A stretch of DNA of 64,000 nucleotides from Pythium myriotylum (taxonomy: Eukaryota; Oomycota; Peronosporomycetes; Pythiales; Pythiaceae). Under the pieces are notes generated by a model. The model made no database searches, was not told where the DNA came from, and saw only the letters and a program-made list of their open reading frames with translations. Shown one piece after another: positions 21,866 to 32,184 of the stretch. Position numbers and translations under genes: made by a program. Position 1 is the stretch's first letter. Every line of letters starts with the position of its first letter. The DNA is taken from the NCBI GenBank assembly GCA_023091665.1, contig JALJCQ010000030.1:1924501-1988500 (forward strand). Direction: 5' to 3'.

Positions 21866-22832
21866 AGATGGTACGGCCTGGATGGGTACACACTCCTCTC
21901 AAGAGTTCTCTCAGCGGAGATGAGAGCCAGGGGAATACCAAAAGACGGACCTCGTCATAGTGACCATATTTTAACGCAGTCTAATAGTGACTGATGACGA
22001 CACTTTTACTCCATTAACGTCAGACGTTTCAATATCAAACGATTGGGTCGATTTTGTGACATAGAAGTCGGGTCAACACGGAGATATGAAGTGCATGCGA
22101 ACAAGAGAGCAAGAGTGAAAAGAAGGAGAGAAGAAGGAGACGCACGGCCAGAGCGATCAACAGAGTAAGTCAGAGAAGGCAAGAGCGATTGGTCAAAGCA
22201 GATGTGAAGACACTCGAGTGGTAGGAAGAGTAAGTAATGAAGCGAGCAATTGACAGGAACAAACACAAATAGTTACGGATGGATTAAGGAATAATTGTGA
22301 TGTGTTAGCTCGCTACCGTGGGCACACAGTTCGTCGCACCACACAGACATTTGAACAATGACAGTCCACTTTGTACGACAGAGAAGTTACAAGGTCAAAC
22401 CTGCCATGATGGGATTATAGTCACAAAACTGGAGCTCCAACATGCATCGCCGCATCAAACTCTGTATGTCGCACTGTCTCGAGCCACCAGGTACTTCTGA
22501 CTGAGCCGGTCACGAAAGAATACTTCAAGAAGTTCACACCAAGACAACCAACAATTCTAGAGACAAGACGACTGATTGCACTGGTAACGATACCTCCCTC
22601 GTTTATTGCCAATGGATTTCGCTCTTGGTCTATGGAGCAGACGTATAAGAATGTTCGGTTAACGCGAGGACGTGCTTGACTAACCATGCTCACAGTGTAA
22701 CACTTGGATTGCAGCAGCGTGCAGTCGCTGAGAGATCCCGTACCGAGAACGCGAGGCGCCACAGTGACATCACATCAGAATGTTTAGTCTGGCTTAGTCC
22801 AGCGCTAACCCAGGCACCAGTCCACGACGAAT
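21866..22832. other. 967 bp region with a helicase relic
   Basis: Between the coiled-coil gene and tilS. A purine-rich, non-coding stretch lies at about 22080-22250. The only protein-like content is the PIF1-type relic listed separately at 22318-22679. Confidence 0.5.
22318..22679 (+). pseudogene. PIF1/Helitron-type helicase relic
   Basis: One frame reads KLQGQTCHDGIIVTKLEL and then QTLYVALSRATRYF, which match the late motifs (V and VI) of PIF1-family helicases, where the arginine of ALSR is the ATP finger. A stop follows at once. Shifting one frame, the sequence continues as LTEPVTKEYFKKFTPRQP to another stop at 22677-22679, so a single frameshift breaks the fragment. No upstream Walker A motif is seen in the window. 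The relic could derive from a Helitron RepHel gene or from a cellular PIF1 copy; the terminal CTRR hairpin of Helitrons was not found. Confidence 0.6.
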
Positions 22833-24157
22833 ATGTGGAGGGTGCTGCCGCTTCGATGCGCACGGGCAGCGCGCTGCACGCGGCCTCCGAGTGGTCGGGT
22901 GCTGCTTGATCCTGCCAGAAGCCTCTCCACGCGTGAAGAGCTCCAAGCTACACCCGAGGTCGGCGCATTGGCCGCGTCAGAGTTCTCGCAGCTTCTTCAC
23001 GCGGTCGGGATCTCTCGCGCCACATTGCCCCAGCTGTACGTGCAAGATCAGAACGGCGAGTGGGTCAGTGAGTCGCCAAGCACCTTCCCCGTGGCAATTG
23101 CGTTGTCTGGGGGTGCAGATAGTATGGCTCTGATGCTCCTTTTAAACGAATTCTTGAACGAGAACCGCGTGCGGACGCCTCTGCTCGCGATTACTGTCGA
23201 CCACAAGCTTCGATTAGAGAGCAGCAATGAAGCGCGGCATGTTGGTCGAATCGCGTCCCAGAGGTGGGGAGTAGTGCATAAGATTATGACTTGCGACTGG
23301 GATAGTGACAGCGGGCGTAACGGCGCGCCTCGGAAGAGCAAGTTGCAGGAGCAAGCACGCTCGTACAGGTATGAACTACTGGTGCAGGCTTGTCAGGAAC
23401 ACAACTCCAAGGTTCTCTTCGTTGCCCATAACCTCGGAGATCAGATCGAGACTGTACTTTTTCGGCTCGGTCGTGCCAGTGGGATCAACGGCCTCGCTGG
23501 TATTGCTCCAACCACACACCTTCATCACGGTGGCTTTGAGGCCAAATCCGTTGCACTGCTTCGACCTCTACTCGAAGTACCAAAGACTTCGTTAAAAGCC
23601 ACGTGCAAGCGTTTTGGTCAAGACTGGGTGGAAGATCCATCAAACGAGTCTTTAGCGTTTGACAGAATAAGAATTCGGAAAGCTATCGAGCAAACGCAAC
23701 GTGACGATGGATTATCGAACTGTTCTGAGGCAGTGGCGATACTTCAGCAGATTGCAGCTGAAGCAAAGAACCAGTTCGAAAAGCGAGGTAGCGTTACATG
23801 GATGTTGTCTAAATGCATTCGCGAGACGTCACATTTGTTTATGTAGAGGAGGAGTTGTTGAAACAACACATGAAGCAGTGGAAACATGATCACCTCATTC
23901 TTTCATCTGCCTTTCTGACCGATTCGCGCTCATTCGACGAGCTCAGAGTACGGATTTTATCTCGTTTGGTCTGCCAGATCAGTACGAAAACTTCGCCCCC
24001 TCGGTTGGCATCTGTGGAGACTCTCCTTCACGATCTTCGATCGCTGGGTAGTGGAAAGAAAGTCACGTTAAGCGGGTGCCAGGTTCGTATTGAATTGCTC
24101 TCTAAATGCCGTAAACGTTTCAGGCTGGTGAATATTACCGTAGATTACGAGGTGTAA
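22833..24157 (+). CDS. mitochondrial tRNA(Ile)-lysidine synthase, TilS
   Basis: Exon 22833-23787 and exon 23847-24157 are joined by a 59 nt intron, giving 421 residues. The N-terminus is rich in Arg and Ser and free of acids for about 30 residues, as in a mitochondrial presequence. The PP-loop ATP motif SGGADSMAL and the TilS segments TVDHKLR, QARSYRYELL and HNLGDQIETVLFRL are clear. TilS turns C34 of the tRNA-Ile CAU anticodon into lysidine so it reads AUA. An alternative last intron (donor near 24083, acceptor 24122) would change the last 20 residues. Nuclear TilS points to import for organellar tRNA. Confidence 0.88.
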
Positions 24158-24484
24158 ACGAGGGCGGGAGCTTCATTTTCAGCCGGAACAGATAAAAGGG
24201 ACTAGGCGGGATTAGTCACTTTTGAAGCTTTGGTGGGTCAATCTGATCTAATTCAGTCGGAACATTTGTACTCACAGACTATTTCGGGATTTAGAGGTTG
24301 GCGGGCTAAGAATGAGGAGTTTCTTTTTTCACCGAACGGCTGCATATCAGTAAATCCAGAGACCGACTCGAGAAAATTACTCAGCATGCATGGAGGGGGT
24401 CAGGAATAATACAGACGCCACCTTCGCCCATGCCGAATTTTCTGAGGCCTTGACGAAGAAGAAAGATTCAAAGTCGTTGTAAGA
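24158..24484. other. intergenic, no gene seen
   Basis: About 330 bp between tilS and the kinesin-like remnant. It may hold the missing N-terminal exon of the latter, but no motor beta-1 motif was found. Confidence 0.4.
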
Positions 24485-25510
24485 GTGCGACAATTGCAGC
24501 AAAATGAAGTATCCTCGCTCTCGTCAGCTTCCAGTCGTTATGACCATGGCGAACTGGATTCGACCACCAATCCAGATCTTCTCCACCGAACACTCGAACT
24601 GCACGAGTCATTTTCAATTGAACAGACGCAAGGGCTACTTGATTTCAAGGATGGGAGTATCATTTGGGAGAAAAATGGGCGAACAAAAATGTTGCTGGCA
24701 GACGTAGTTTTCAACGGAGAAGCAACACAGGCCGGTGTTTTCCAACGCGTTGAGGTGGAAAGTAAATGTTATTTGACAAGTTTCTTGCGCGGGACTGAAG
24801 ATTCTGTTTACGTCAGATTGTGTTGATGGACTGTTTGCCGGATACGATTGTAAGGTTTTCGCGTAATAACTTTGTAGTCGCTTTGTAGAGCTTTGTGTGC
24901 TGAATTGATGGAGTTGTTATAGCGGCCAAACAAGCATCAACAAAACTTACAGTAAGCTGATATAGTTGTCTCTGTCCGCGTTATTTGAATGGAGAACTCA
25001 TAAGCAACCTTGTTAGCAATGAGCGGATTTTTCCACGATGAAGGTGCGATAACCACGGTCTATGATAGCCCAAAGTCGTTCGGAATCAACAATGCACACG
25101 GCGTGTTCAAATAATATTCCATCGAATGAATCAGCCCGTACAAGCCGACGGCCCGAACCTTTTCTTCGATGTGTGCTCTTTGGTTTTCGAAGTAAGAAGC
25201 CGCACTGCGTACTGAAGTTCCGTCCTCTCGCATTCAGACACATTCGATATACATCGAGAAGATCTTCGATATCCTGTCAGCGGAGCGGAATTCACGACAT
25301 GCTCGACAACGAAAAAAGAGCACCGCCACAACGCAGGTGAAATCGACTTCCAGGGCTGAAAGATTCGCCGAGTCTACAGATTTGGCGAAAACCTGACGGG
25401 GTCGTCTTTGCGGATGGACACATATCGAAGCATGTTCGATCGAAGGCCGAAATGCTTCAAGTATACACTGAGGATCTTGAGCGAGACGTTCCATTCACAC
25501 TTTTTAGACT
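24485..25510 (+). pseudogene. degenerate kinesin motor-domain gene
   Basis: Exons can be chained by phase: to 24761 (VVFNGEATQAGVFQRVE), 24817-24862 (CVDGLFAGYDCKVFA), 24923-24951 (GQTSINKTY), then from 25017 (MSGFFHDEGAI). Later come IYIEKIFDILSAER (from 25247) and, after a probable intron, KPDGVVFADG and KAEMLQVY. These follow the order of a kinesin motor: VF...TQ, the helix before the P-loop, the P-loop, MxG..DEG, IYxExIxDLL. The P-loop reads GQTSINKT in place of GQTGSGKT, and no SSRSH or DLAGSE motif is found. Stops at 25112 and after 25500 break the frame. It is either a pseudogene or a very divergent, ATP-binding-defective kinesin. Confidence 0.55.
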
Positions 25511-26372
25511 GACATCCAATGCTTGTATCGCTGGATGCAAGGCTATCTGAATCAAGAAGTTCGAGATAATCTGCACATCCAGTACTCTAGCTGAGGGCAC
25601 TCCGTCTACCAGATAACTTAACGAGGAGGTCCGGACGAAGTATCATCAAACGCATGAAGTGTGAACGAGTATTCGACACTAATGACCAGGTTACAAGGCA
25701 AAGAAGCAAGATTGAACTTGATATTGGAAGCAGTACGTTTTTCAATTTGCATGACATTCCTTCATCCCTTTGAGAACAGCAACATGTAGGAACTAGATGC
25801 CCAGAACGCCCGGGCAGGCGATAACACACGCATCGGAAGCTCGAGTGACGAAGGAAGTAGCAAGGCCAAGAGTGCAACTGACAAGAGTAGGTTCTGACGC
25901 AGACATTCGTTGCTGGGCACCGTATCAGCCAGTTCTCTCATGTTGGTTGTTGGATGATAGGGAAGGCCTCCGTGACGCGGTCATGGGCTCTCGAGCAAGT
26001 CTTGGGTAAAAGATTCGTCCCTGTGCCCCCCCCCCCCCCCCCCCCCCTCCATTACATTCTACTCAACCTGGAGCCACTTCGATTCAATACCTAAGTATGA
26101 CCAGCCCACGAATAAAACCTGGTGGGAGCAGCACATTCAACTCCAAAATCGTATCAATCTCTCCTAGTGGTGGCGTCCGGTACGTTCCTCAAGACCAGGC
26201 AAAACTTACATCAATTATCAATTCCGAAATCGGTTGGATCCGACTAGCCTGGTAGAAGCAGGAGTGAGCTTGTTGATAATCCGAGCAGAACTGGAAGCAA
26301 TGTTGCGGACAATGGTGCATCAATAAACTTTAATGTGATTGATGGCCAATGCTCGGTGTCACGATCGATATT
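25511..26372. other. 860 bp region without recognisable gene
   Basis: Short frames only. A weak SKIELDIGSS near 25710 could be the decayed DLAGSE region of the kinesin remnant, but this is not safe. The poly-C tract lies inside. Confidence 0.4.
26026..26047 (+). repeat. homopolymer tract C22
   Basis: An unbroken run of 22 cytosines. Such runs are prone to slippage and sequencing error, and the complementary strand can form G-quadruplex-like structures. Confidence 0.95.
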
Positions 26373-27835
26373 CTAGCTAGAAACGTCTGTAATCGGTGGG
26401 AAGGGCTGCGCCTTGCTAACAACAAGCACTTTCTTCTGGTGGGACATGTACCCTTTCATGTAACCCTTGAAAATAAGGTTGGCCAGGATGCACTCGATCT
26501 CGTCCATGTCGGTAGGCTGCCCTGTTGTACCTTCCAAAGCTGCTTCGAAGTCACGAAAGCGAAGTTGGTGGCTTTGACGGATAAGATACCTGAAAGCAAA
26601 GTCCTTAGATCCAAGGTTGACGTATACCGACTGTGGTTCGCTGCATGAAACGTACACTTTTTTGAAGAGATTGCGAAGCACAATAAGGCGCAGTTTTTCA
26701 ATCAGCAGGTACACGCCTTGTTGGATGAACTTGTCCTGGAATTGGTCGAGATATTCGTTAAACCGTTGGATGTTCCCATCGCGAATCGCCTCAGTGAGTC
26801 CGGAGTACTCGTCTAGCTGGTACGTCTTCATCAGTTGAGGCGACGGCATCACACCCAACAAGAGCTTAACGGGTACCAGAAACCTCAAGATCATCCTAAA
26901 CGTGGAATTCGAGGCAATCAGCGCGTTCTTCATCTCAGTGGCGTCAAAACGCACTCACCTTTTGTTGCGGACGTTGTCCTTGTGGCAATGCCTCCAAGCA
27001 TAATCAAGACACTTCTCTGCTTTGTGGTATTGATCTTCGAACATTGAAATGCGCCCCACGTAATACTGATACGTGACTTTATCGCTTTTGTTGAAACGCT
27101 CAAATTCTGGGAAAGCGGGACCTTCCACGGCACGGATGAGGTTACGGCACAGGTGAATCATATTGAGCTTGAAGTAAATCTTGAATAGTTGGTTTACGAT
27201 GAAGAGCGAACCAAGCTTCTTGTTGTGCTCGGCAGGCGCTCGATCGTTGGCAGCCATCGAAAAGCCTTTTTTGAGATGCTGCTCGGCGCTTCGCAAACTG
27301 TCGGTCACTTCGTCACCGGCAGCTTCGGAGGCTGCGCGATCCGCCTACACGCCCGAGCCATCCTCAGCTGGTGATAGTACGGCTACTCATTCCGAAAGCG
27401 AAAACGCACCTTTGCTGCGATGAGCCTAGTATCGAGAGTAAGCACATGGAGGAAAGGTACAACCCAATTGGTCTCTGCGCGAAAGATCTCCATGAACTTG
27501 CTGTTGACACCAAGCGCAAGGTCAGTATGGTCGGCACAAGCCAAGACGACCGCATCTCCAACGCACATGACGGATCCTATTTGGCACGCATAAGCATCGG
27601 CGAAATCGCCGCCCAGGAGCAGCTTGCGCGCCTGGACAAGGCCTGTGACAACCTCAAGGAACGCGGGGAATCGACCGAGCTTGGAGCCGCAGATGTCCGC
27701 GATGTGGTCGACGGAGAGCGTCGCGAGCTGCACGTTAACGCGGCTGCGCGACACAGAGAGCAACTCCGCGAGCTGCGCGCCGTTCTTGCTGGCGAGCGCG
27801 CCCGCGACTTGGTCCAGATACGCCGCGAGCAGCAT
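26373..27835 (-). CDS. PCI-domain protein PCID2 (Thp1/CSN12-like)
   Basis: Three exons (27835-27410, 27344-26959, 26895-26373) give 444 residues. The intron at 26896-26958 falls inside the family motif NKRMILRFLVPVKLLLG. Further PCID2 marks are YQYYVGRISMFEDQYHKAE, NLIRAVE, LRNLFKKVYV, DEIECILANLIFKGYMKGY and KAQPFPP at the end. PCID2/Thp1 is part of TREX-2, which links transcription to mRNA export at the nuclear pore; the C-terminal PCI winged helix binds RNA and partners. The first intron uses a GTGCGT donor and a GTAG acceptor chosen to keep phase. Confidence 0.92.
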
Positions 27836-27969
27836 TGAGGAGGCAGCTTCAGCGATGGCAAGGAGCTCCCTCCCACGCTACATGGTGTGGACCACGTACA
27901 TTGACCAACCCGAAATTCTACAATTGATTTCTGTATTTTTTTTCGTCTTTGGAGGCGCCGCCCTCAAGC

Positions 27970-29523
27970 TCAGGCTTTGATGGCGCCGGCACGTTTCAGA
28001 CGCTCGACCAGCTCGCCTGACTGATGCATCTCGAGAGTCTTGTCAGACCCACCAATGCTTTTTCCCTTGATGAACACGTTGGGAACGGTCGCCTGGCCCG
28101 TGAAGCTGAAGAGAAAGTCCTGGATAGCAGGACCGTCATCACGGAGGTCCAGTTCGAAGACCTGTGCCGTGGCGCCGATGCTCGCAAGTAGTGCCTTGGC
28201 TTTCTTGCAGTACGGGCAGTACGACTTGCTGAACACAACCAACGGAAAGTGTTGGATTGCACCCATCACCACTCCCTCGGCTAGAACGCCAGCCTTTTCG
28301 AGCATAGGTTGCAGGGCGTTGGTCTCGTGGAGTCGCTTGATGGCGTCGTAGCCACCAACAAGCTTCTGGTTGATGTACACCAGAGGCAGCATCGACGTCC
28401 CAGAAATGGCCCGGATCGCCTCATGTTCATATGGATGAGCTGGCGAGTACCCGATCTCATCGATTCGAATCACAGCTTTCAGTCCTGTGAAGATACTGCG
28501 AAGCTCATTTGTCTGGGGGCAGTCGAGCTCGGAAATAATGGTAACCGCGTGCTTTGTCTCGATTCCATCGATCAGTTCCTCCACTCGTAGCTTTGCTTCC
28601 ACATTGTCGTTTGTGAGTCGCTGCACAAGTTCTACCTTCTCAAAGAGAATCTGGCGATCAGCCTCTGCTTTGGTGAGAAAACCTTCCCGCATACGCTTGG
28701 AGATGTACTGAATCGTGTTCCAGCCTCGCACAATACGGCCAAAAGCGGTGTAGCCAGGATTGGTTCCTTCAGGCCGGTTTTCTTTTGCTACAGTATCAAG
28801 CCACGACATTAGGGGCAGACTCAAACGAGGAAGAGTTGACGAACGGTTTTCGCACAATTGTCATGGAGCATGATCGCGAACTCAGCGTTACCAGAGTCAG
28901 GCTTCTGGCCACGTGCAACTACAACCATCCGCTCGACATTTGGCAAGCTGAAACACACAGTCAGCGATGTCAACAGAAGGATTTTCCACAAACCCTACCT
29001 GTACTCGACGGGAACGTTCGGGAACGGCGGGGTCTTATCCGACAGATACGCACCGCCTTGCAGCAAGAAACGTGGCTCATTGCGATAAAATCCGGCCTGG
29101 TCTTTGTAGTATCCGCTCTCTACGAGCTTCAGGAAGTTCTCCACCGACTTTGGCGCGTGTTCTGGAAACAGCTCGATGGTGAAAGTGCCTACGCTCAAGC
29201 CGACGCGATCAATACCTGCATCATCGCACGGGTGCTACATGCGACTCACCAAACTTGGTCGTGAACTCGACCATCGTCTTGTTGTAGAATGGATCCCGCA
29301 GCGGCGCGTACTGCGGCAGCGAGAGCGAGAACTGATAGATATGGTAGATGATCCCGACGGCGAAGAAGGCGATCATCAGGAGGAACATGGGCGCACGCAG
29401 CAGGCTCGAGCCGCGCGAGGCGTTGTGGGCGCCCACCCTTGGCACACGGTGTCGAGGCGGCATCTGCGGCGCCTTCTCCACGTCGCTGTTGTCGCCCGAG
29501 CCAATGCGGCGATGCTGCTTCAT
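27970..29523 (-). CDS. membrane-anchored cyclophilin fused to two glutaredoxin domains
   Basis: Exons 29523-29250, 29188-28999, 28947-28856 and 28787-27970 give 457 residues. The order seen is: a basic N-terminus, one transmembrane helix (APMFLLMIAFFAVGIIYHIY, about residues 46-65), a cyclophilin-like domain (TIELFPEHAPKSV, FLLQGGAY, GYTAFGRIVRGW), a glutaredoxin-like domain with CPQT in place of CPYC but with VYINQKLVGGYD, and a second glutaredoxin with SYCPYCKKAK and IGGSDKTLEMH. The topology suggests a type II protein with the enzymatic part in the secretory lumen or outside. The cyclophilin lacks the canonical FMxQGGD and NGTGG motifs, so isomerase activity is doubtful. The third intron (28788-28855) removes a stretch with in-frame stops. 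Confidence 0.75.
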
Positions 29524-29673
29524 CAGGGATCCTTGCCAACTGACTCGTGTCAAGTGGGATGAAGGAGGGCCTCTGAAAGGCAATACGACACTACACAGGG
29601 GTCCCGTGCACCCCCATCGGAATGACATCTGATCCACCAACCCCACATGATTCTCTATTTCTTCATGAGGCGA

Positions 29674-30354
29674 CTACTGACCGACGTGGAGGTGGCTCCG
29701 GTCGTAGAACTGCTTTGTGCTCGCTCCCTTTGGGGTCGGGCGGTTGTTCGATACATCGTCTGCCCCCAGACCAACGGACTCCGACGTAAGCATGAACGGT
29801 CCGTTGTTACGCTTGTACTGCGAGTTGCCCGTCCGCATCGTGTAGAAAGTGTCTCGATGCGACTTTTGATTGAACTCTGTCGTCTGCGTACGACCAATAT
29901 CATACAAGAACTTGGTCTCTGTGAGTCCTTCGGGAAACTTGTGCTGGCGGTTGAGGGCCTCCAGCTCTTCGAAGCCGGCTTCGTCCAGAAGCGCGCCCTT
30001 CTGTTTGTCGACAATTTCCATCTCCTTGACAAGAGTCTCGCGATACTGCTCCGTACGGATGTGGCTCATGAACTCGTCTCTGCGACTCGCATCTTTCGAC
30101 CCAAAGCCCGACTTGCGTTTGTCCATGGGCTCCGTCTTGAGATACATCGTCTTGTCCTGGAGTGGGTCTGATGTGTACGTCTTCTTCTCGAAATACCCGC
30201 TGCCATTGCACGTGTCCTTGGCTGGAATCGTCGTCATCTGCTTCCCCTTATGACGCCCATTCTTCCCGTCGATGAGGTGTGGGTCGCGGTACGGATCTCC
30301 GATCGTGAGATAGCTGCCGGCAATATTCTTGTTCAGCACTTTGGTTGTGTACAT
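29674..30354 (-). CDS. CFAP96-like (C4orf47 family) flagellar protein
   Basis: A single-exon 226-residue protein. SYLTIGDPYRDP and GRHKGKQMTT near the start, and RDEFMSHIRTEQYRETL in the middle, match my recollection of the UPF0602/CFAP96 family: a YxxIGD opening, a KGKQM block, and an EFxxxIRTEQYRE block. The family is linked to basal bodies and axonemes. No membrane segment or catalytic motif is present. The gene is divergent from the first Kv-beta copy. Other small ciliary proteins of similar make-up are the alternative. Confidence 0.6.
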   Translation of the reverse strand: MYTTKVLNKNIAGSYLTIGDPYRDPHLIDGKNGRHKGKQMTTIPAKDTCNGSGYFEKKTYTSDPLQDKTMYLKTEPMDKRKSGFGSKDASRRDEFMSHIRTEQYRETLVKEMEIVDKQKGALLDEAGFEELEALNRQHKFPEGLTETKFLYDIGRTQTTEFNQKSHRDTFYTMRTGNSQYKRNNGPFMLTSESVGLGADDVSNNRPTPKGASTKQFYDRSHLHVGQ

Positions 30355-30886
30355 TTTCTCGTATGGGGACGAGTGATCGATTGAGACCTAAAACGCCAAT
30401 CTGGCCACCGTCCGTGTTGTTGCTCTACGGTCTTCTCCACCGCCTCGCGACCTGATCTCTGGCTCGAAAGCTCTCGTCGTCATGCTCAGAACGAGGCGAG
30501 ACCGTAGACTTAGGCCGCACCCTCGCAGCTAAGTTTAGCTTGTGCGAGATCCCCACGCCCAGTCAACGATTCCTTGGCGATTTCAAGCGAATGCACCATC
30601 TACTGCGTCAGCTCCTCAGCCGCGACGTACCGGGGCTCTGGCGGGCTACAGAACTGTCGAATGCTGCGCTGACGACGAATCTCTGACAGTGGTCAAGTTG
30701 AAGTTCTCGCTAGGTTCGATTCCCGTCGGCAGCTACTGATTCCGTAAACACCGATCTTTTCATCAACGTTCTTGTGAGCCTGTGAATGGGAAGGGCAGCG
30801 AATGAGCGACGGTGTCGGCTGTGCGCTGGCCTTCGAGGACCTCACTCGCGGACTCGCCAACTCGTAATCACTTCGCCCCAACCACC
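30355..30886. other. 532 bp divergent intergenic region
   Basis: Upstream of CFAP96-like (minus) and Kv-beta copy 1 (plus). It contains a tRNA-like TTCGA loop at about 30713 that fails as a tRNA (see rejected items). No other feature is seen. Confidence 0.4.
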
Positions 30887-31936
30887 ATGGCCGCGCCTAC
30901 GCACAAGATGAAGTATCGCTTCCTCGGAAACAGCGGTCTTTTAGTGTCCACGCTTTCGTTCGGATCATGGGTCACTTTCGATGCTCAGCTCGACTTCGAG
31001 AAGGCTTACTCCATCATGGAGCACGCCTACAAGCATGGCATTAACTTCTTCGATAATGCCGAGGCATACGCCGGTGGTAAGTCGGAGGAGATCATGGGTA
31101 AGGTCGTGAAGGCCGGCGTGGAGCGTGGCGTGTGGACTCGCGAGGACCTCGTCATCTCGACCAAGATTTTCGTCGGCACGCGCCCGGGACCCAACTTCAT
31201 GGGTCTCAGTCGCAAGCACATCATCGAAGGCACCAATGCCTCGTTGAAGCGCCTTGATATGGACTACGTGGATCTCATCTTCTGTCACCGTCCCGACCCA
31301 CGCACGCCAATCGAAGAGACAGTGCGAGCCATGAGCTGGCTCATTGATCAAGGCAAGGCCTTCTACTGGGGAACCAGCGAATGGCACTCGGGAGACATCA
31401 TTGAGGCGTGCGAGATCGCGGACCGTCTCGGTCTGCATCGCCCAATCATGGACCAGCCGCAGTACCATATCTTCGAGCGCTCGCGCGTCGAGTATGACTA
31501 CGTCAACCTGTACAAGAAGTACAAGTACGGTCTCACGACGTGGTCACCGCTGGCCTCGGGAATCCTCACGGGCAAGTACAACAATGGGATTCCTGAGGGC
31601 TCGCGTTTGTCCATTGAGACATACAAGAACATGTTTGCCGGCACCTTGCAGGAGAGGGTGGAGAAGGTCAAGAAGCTCGACGAGGTCGCGAAGGAGGTGG
31701 GAATTACCCTCGCCCAGCTGTCCATCGCTTGGGTTGCGGCTAATGAGAACGTGTCCACGGTCATTCTCGGCGCCACGAGCATTGCTCAGCTTGACGAGAA
31801 CCTGAAGGCGATCGAGCTCGTGGACAAGATCACACCCGAGGTCAAGGCGAAGATCGACGCGATCGTCCAGTTCGTTCCTGTCAATGTCCCTCAGTACGAG
31901 GAGCGCATCGTCGCCGTTCGCTCGAAGTACTTGTGA
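30887..31936 (+). CDS. Kv-beta/KAB1-type aldo-keto reductase, copy 1
   Basis: A 349-residue intronless protein of the potassium channel beta subunit branch of aldo-keto reductases. Start at MAAPTHKMKYRFLG. Catalytic tetrad residues appear as D and Y in FFDNAEAYAGGKSE, K in VISTKIF and H in FCHRPDPRTP. The cofactor loop WSPLASGILTGKY and the GATSIAQLDENLKA segment for NADPH binding are present. Plant KAB1 and animal Kv-beta proteins couple redox state to channel gating; here the partner channel is unknown. The first of three tandem paralogues, with C-ending codon bias. Confidence 0.93.
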   Translation: MAAPTHKMKYRFLGNSGLLVSTLSFGSWVTFDAQLDFEKAYSIMEHAYKHGINFFDNAEAYAGGKSEEIMGKVVKAGVERGVWTREDLVISTKIFVGTRPGPNFMGLSRKHIIEGTNASLKRLDMDYVDLIFCHRPDPRTPIEETVRAMSWLIDQGKAFYWGTSEWHSGDIIEACEIADRLGLHRPIMDQPQYHIFERSRVEYDYVNLYKKYKYGLTTWSPLASGILTGKYNNGIPEGSRLSIETYKNMFAGTLQERVEKVKKLDEVAKEVGITLAQLSIAWVAANENVSTVILGATSIAQLDENLKAIELVDKITPEVKAKIDAIVQFVPVNVPQYEERIVAVRSKYL

Positions 31937-32184
31937 GGTCAAGCGTAGGAGAGGAGTAGGTAGGTATGTTCGGGTGCGAACCATGTTCACTCAAATGGCT
32001 GCACGTCGATCCTGAAGATGAGTGGATCAGACCATCACTCCGTAATGCGATTTGTAATCACCACTTTCAAAGCGGTCTGGTTTGACACGCATCATTTGTG
32101 TCGTGGAGAGCTCACTGCGTCACGGGCTCGCTCGCTTCGCCTCACTCGACAACTCGCCGCGTGCCCAAGACCTCCTTCTCAACC

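Noticed and set aside
30668..30733. tRNA-like sequence with GGTTCGATTCC and near-complementary ends (GCTGACG / CGGCAGC)
   Set aside because: The T stem pairs at only 2-3 of 5 positions, total length is 66 nt, and no clear D arm or anticodon stem forms.
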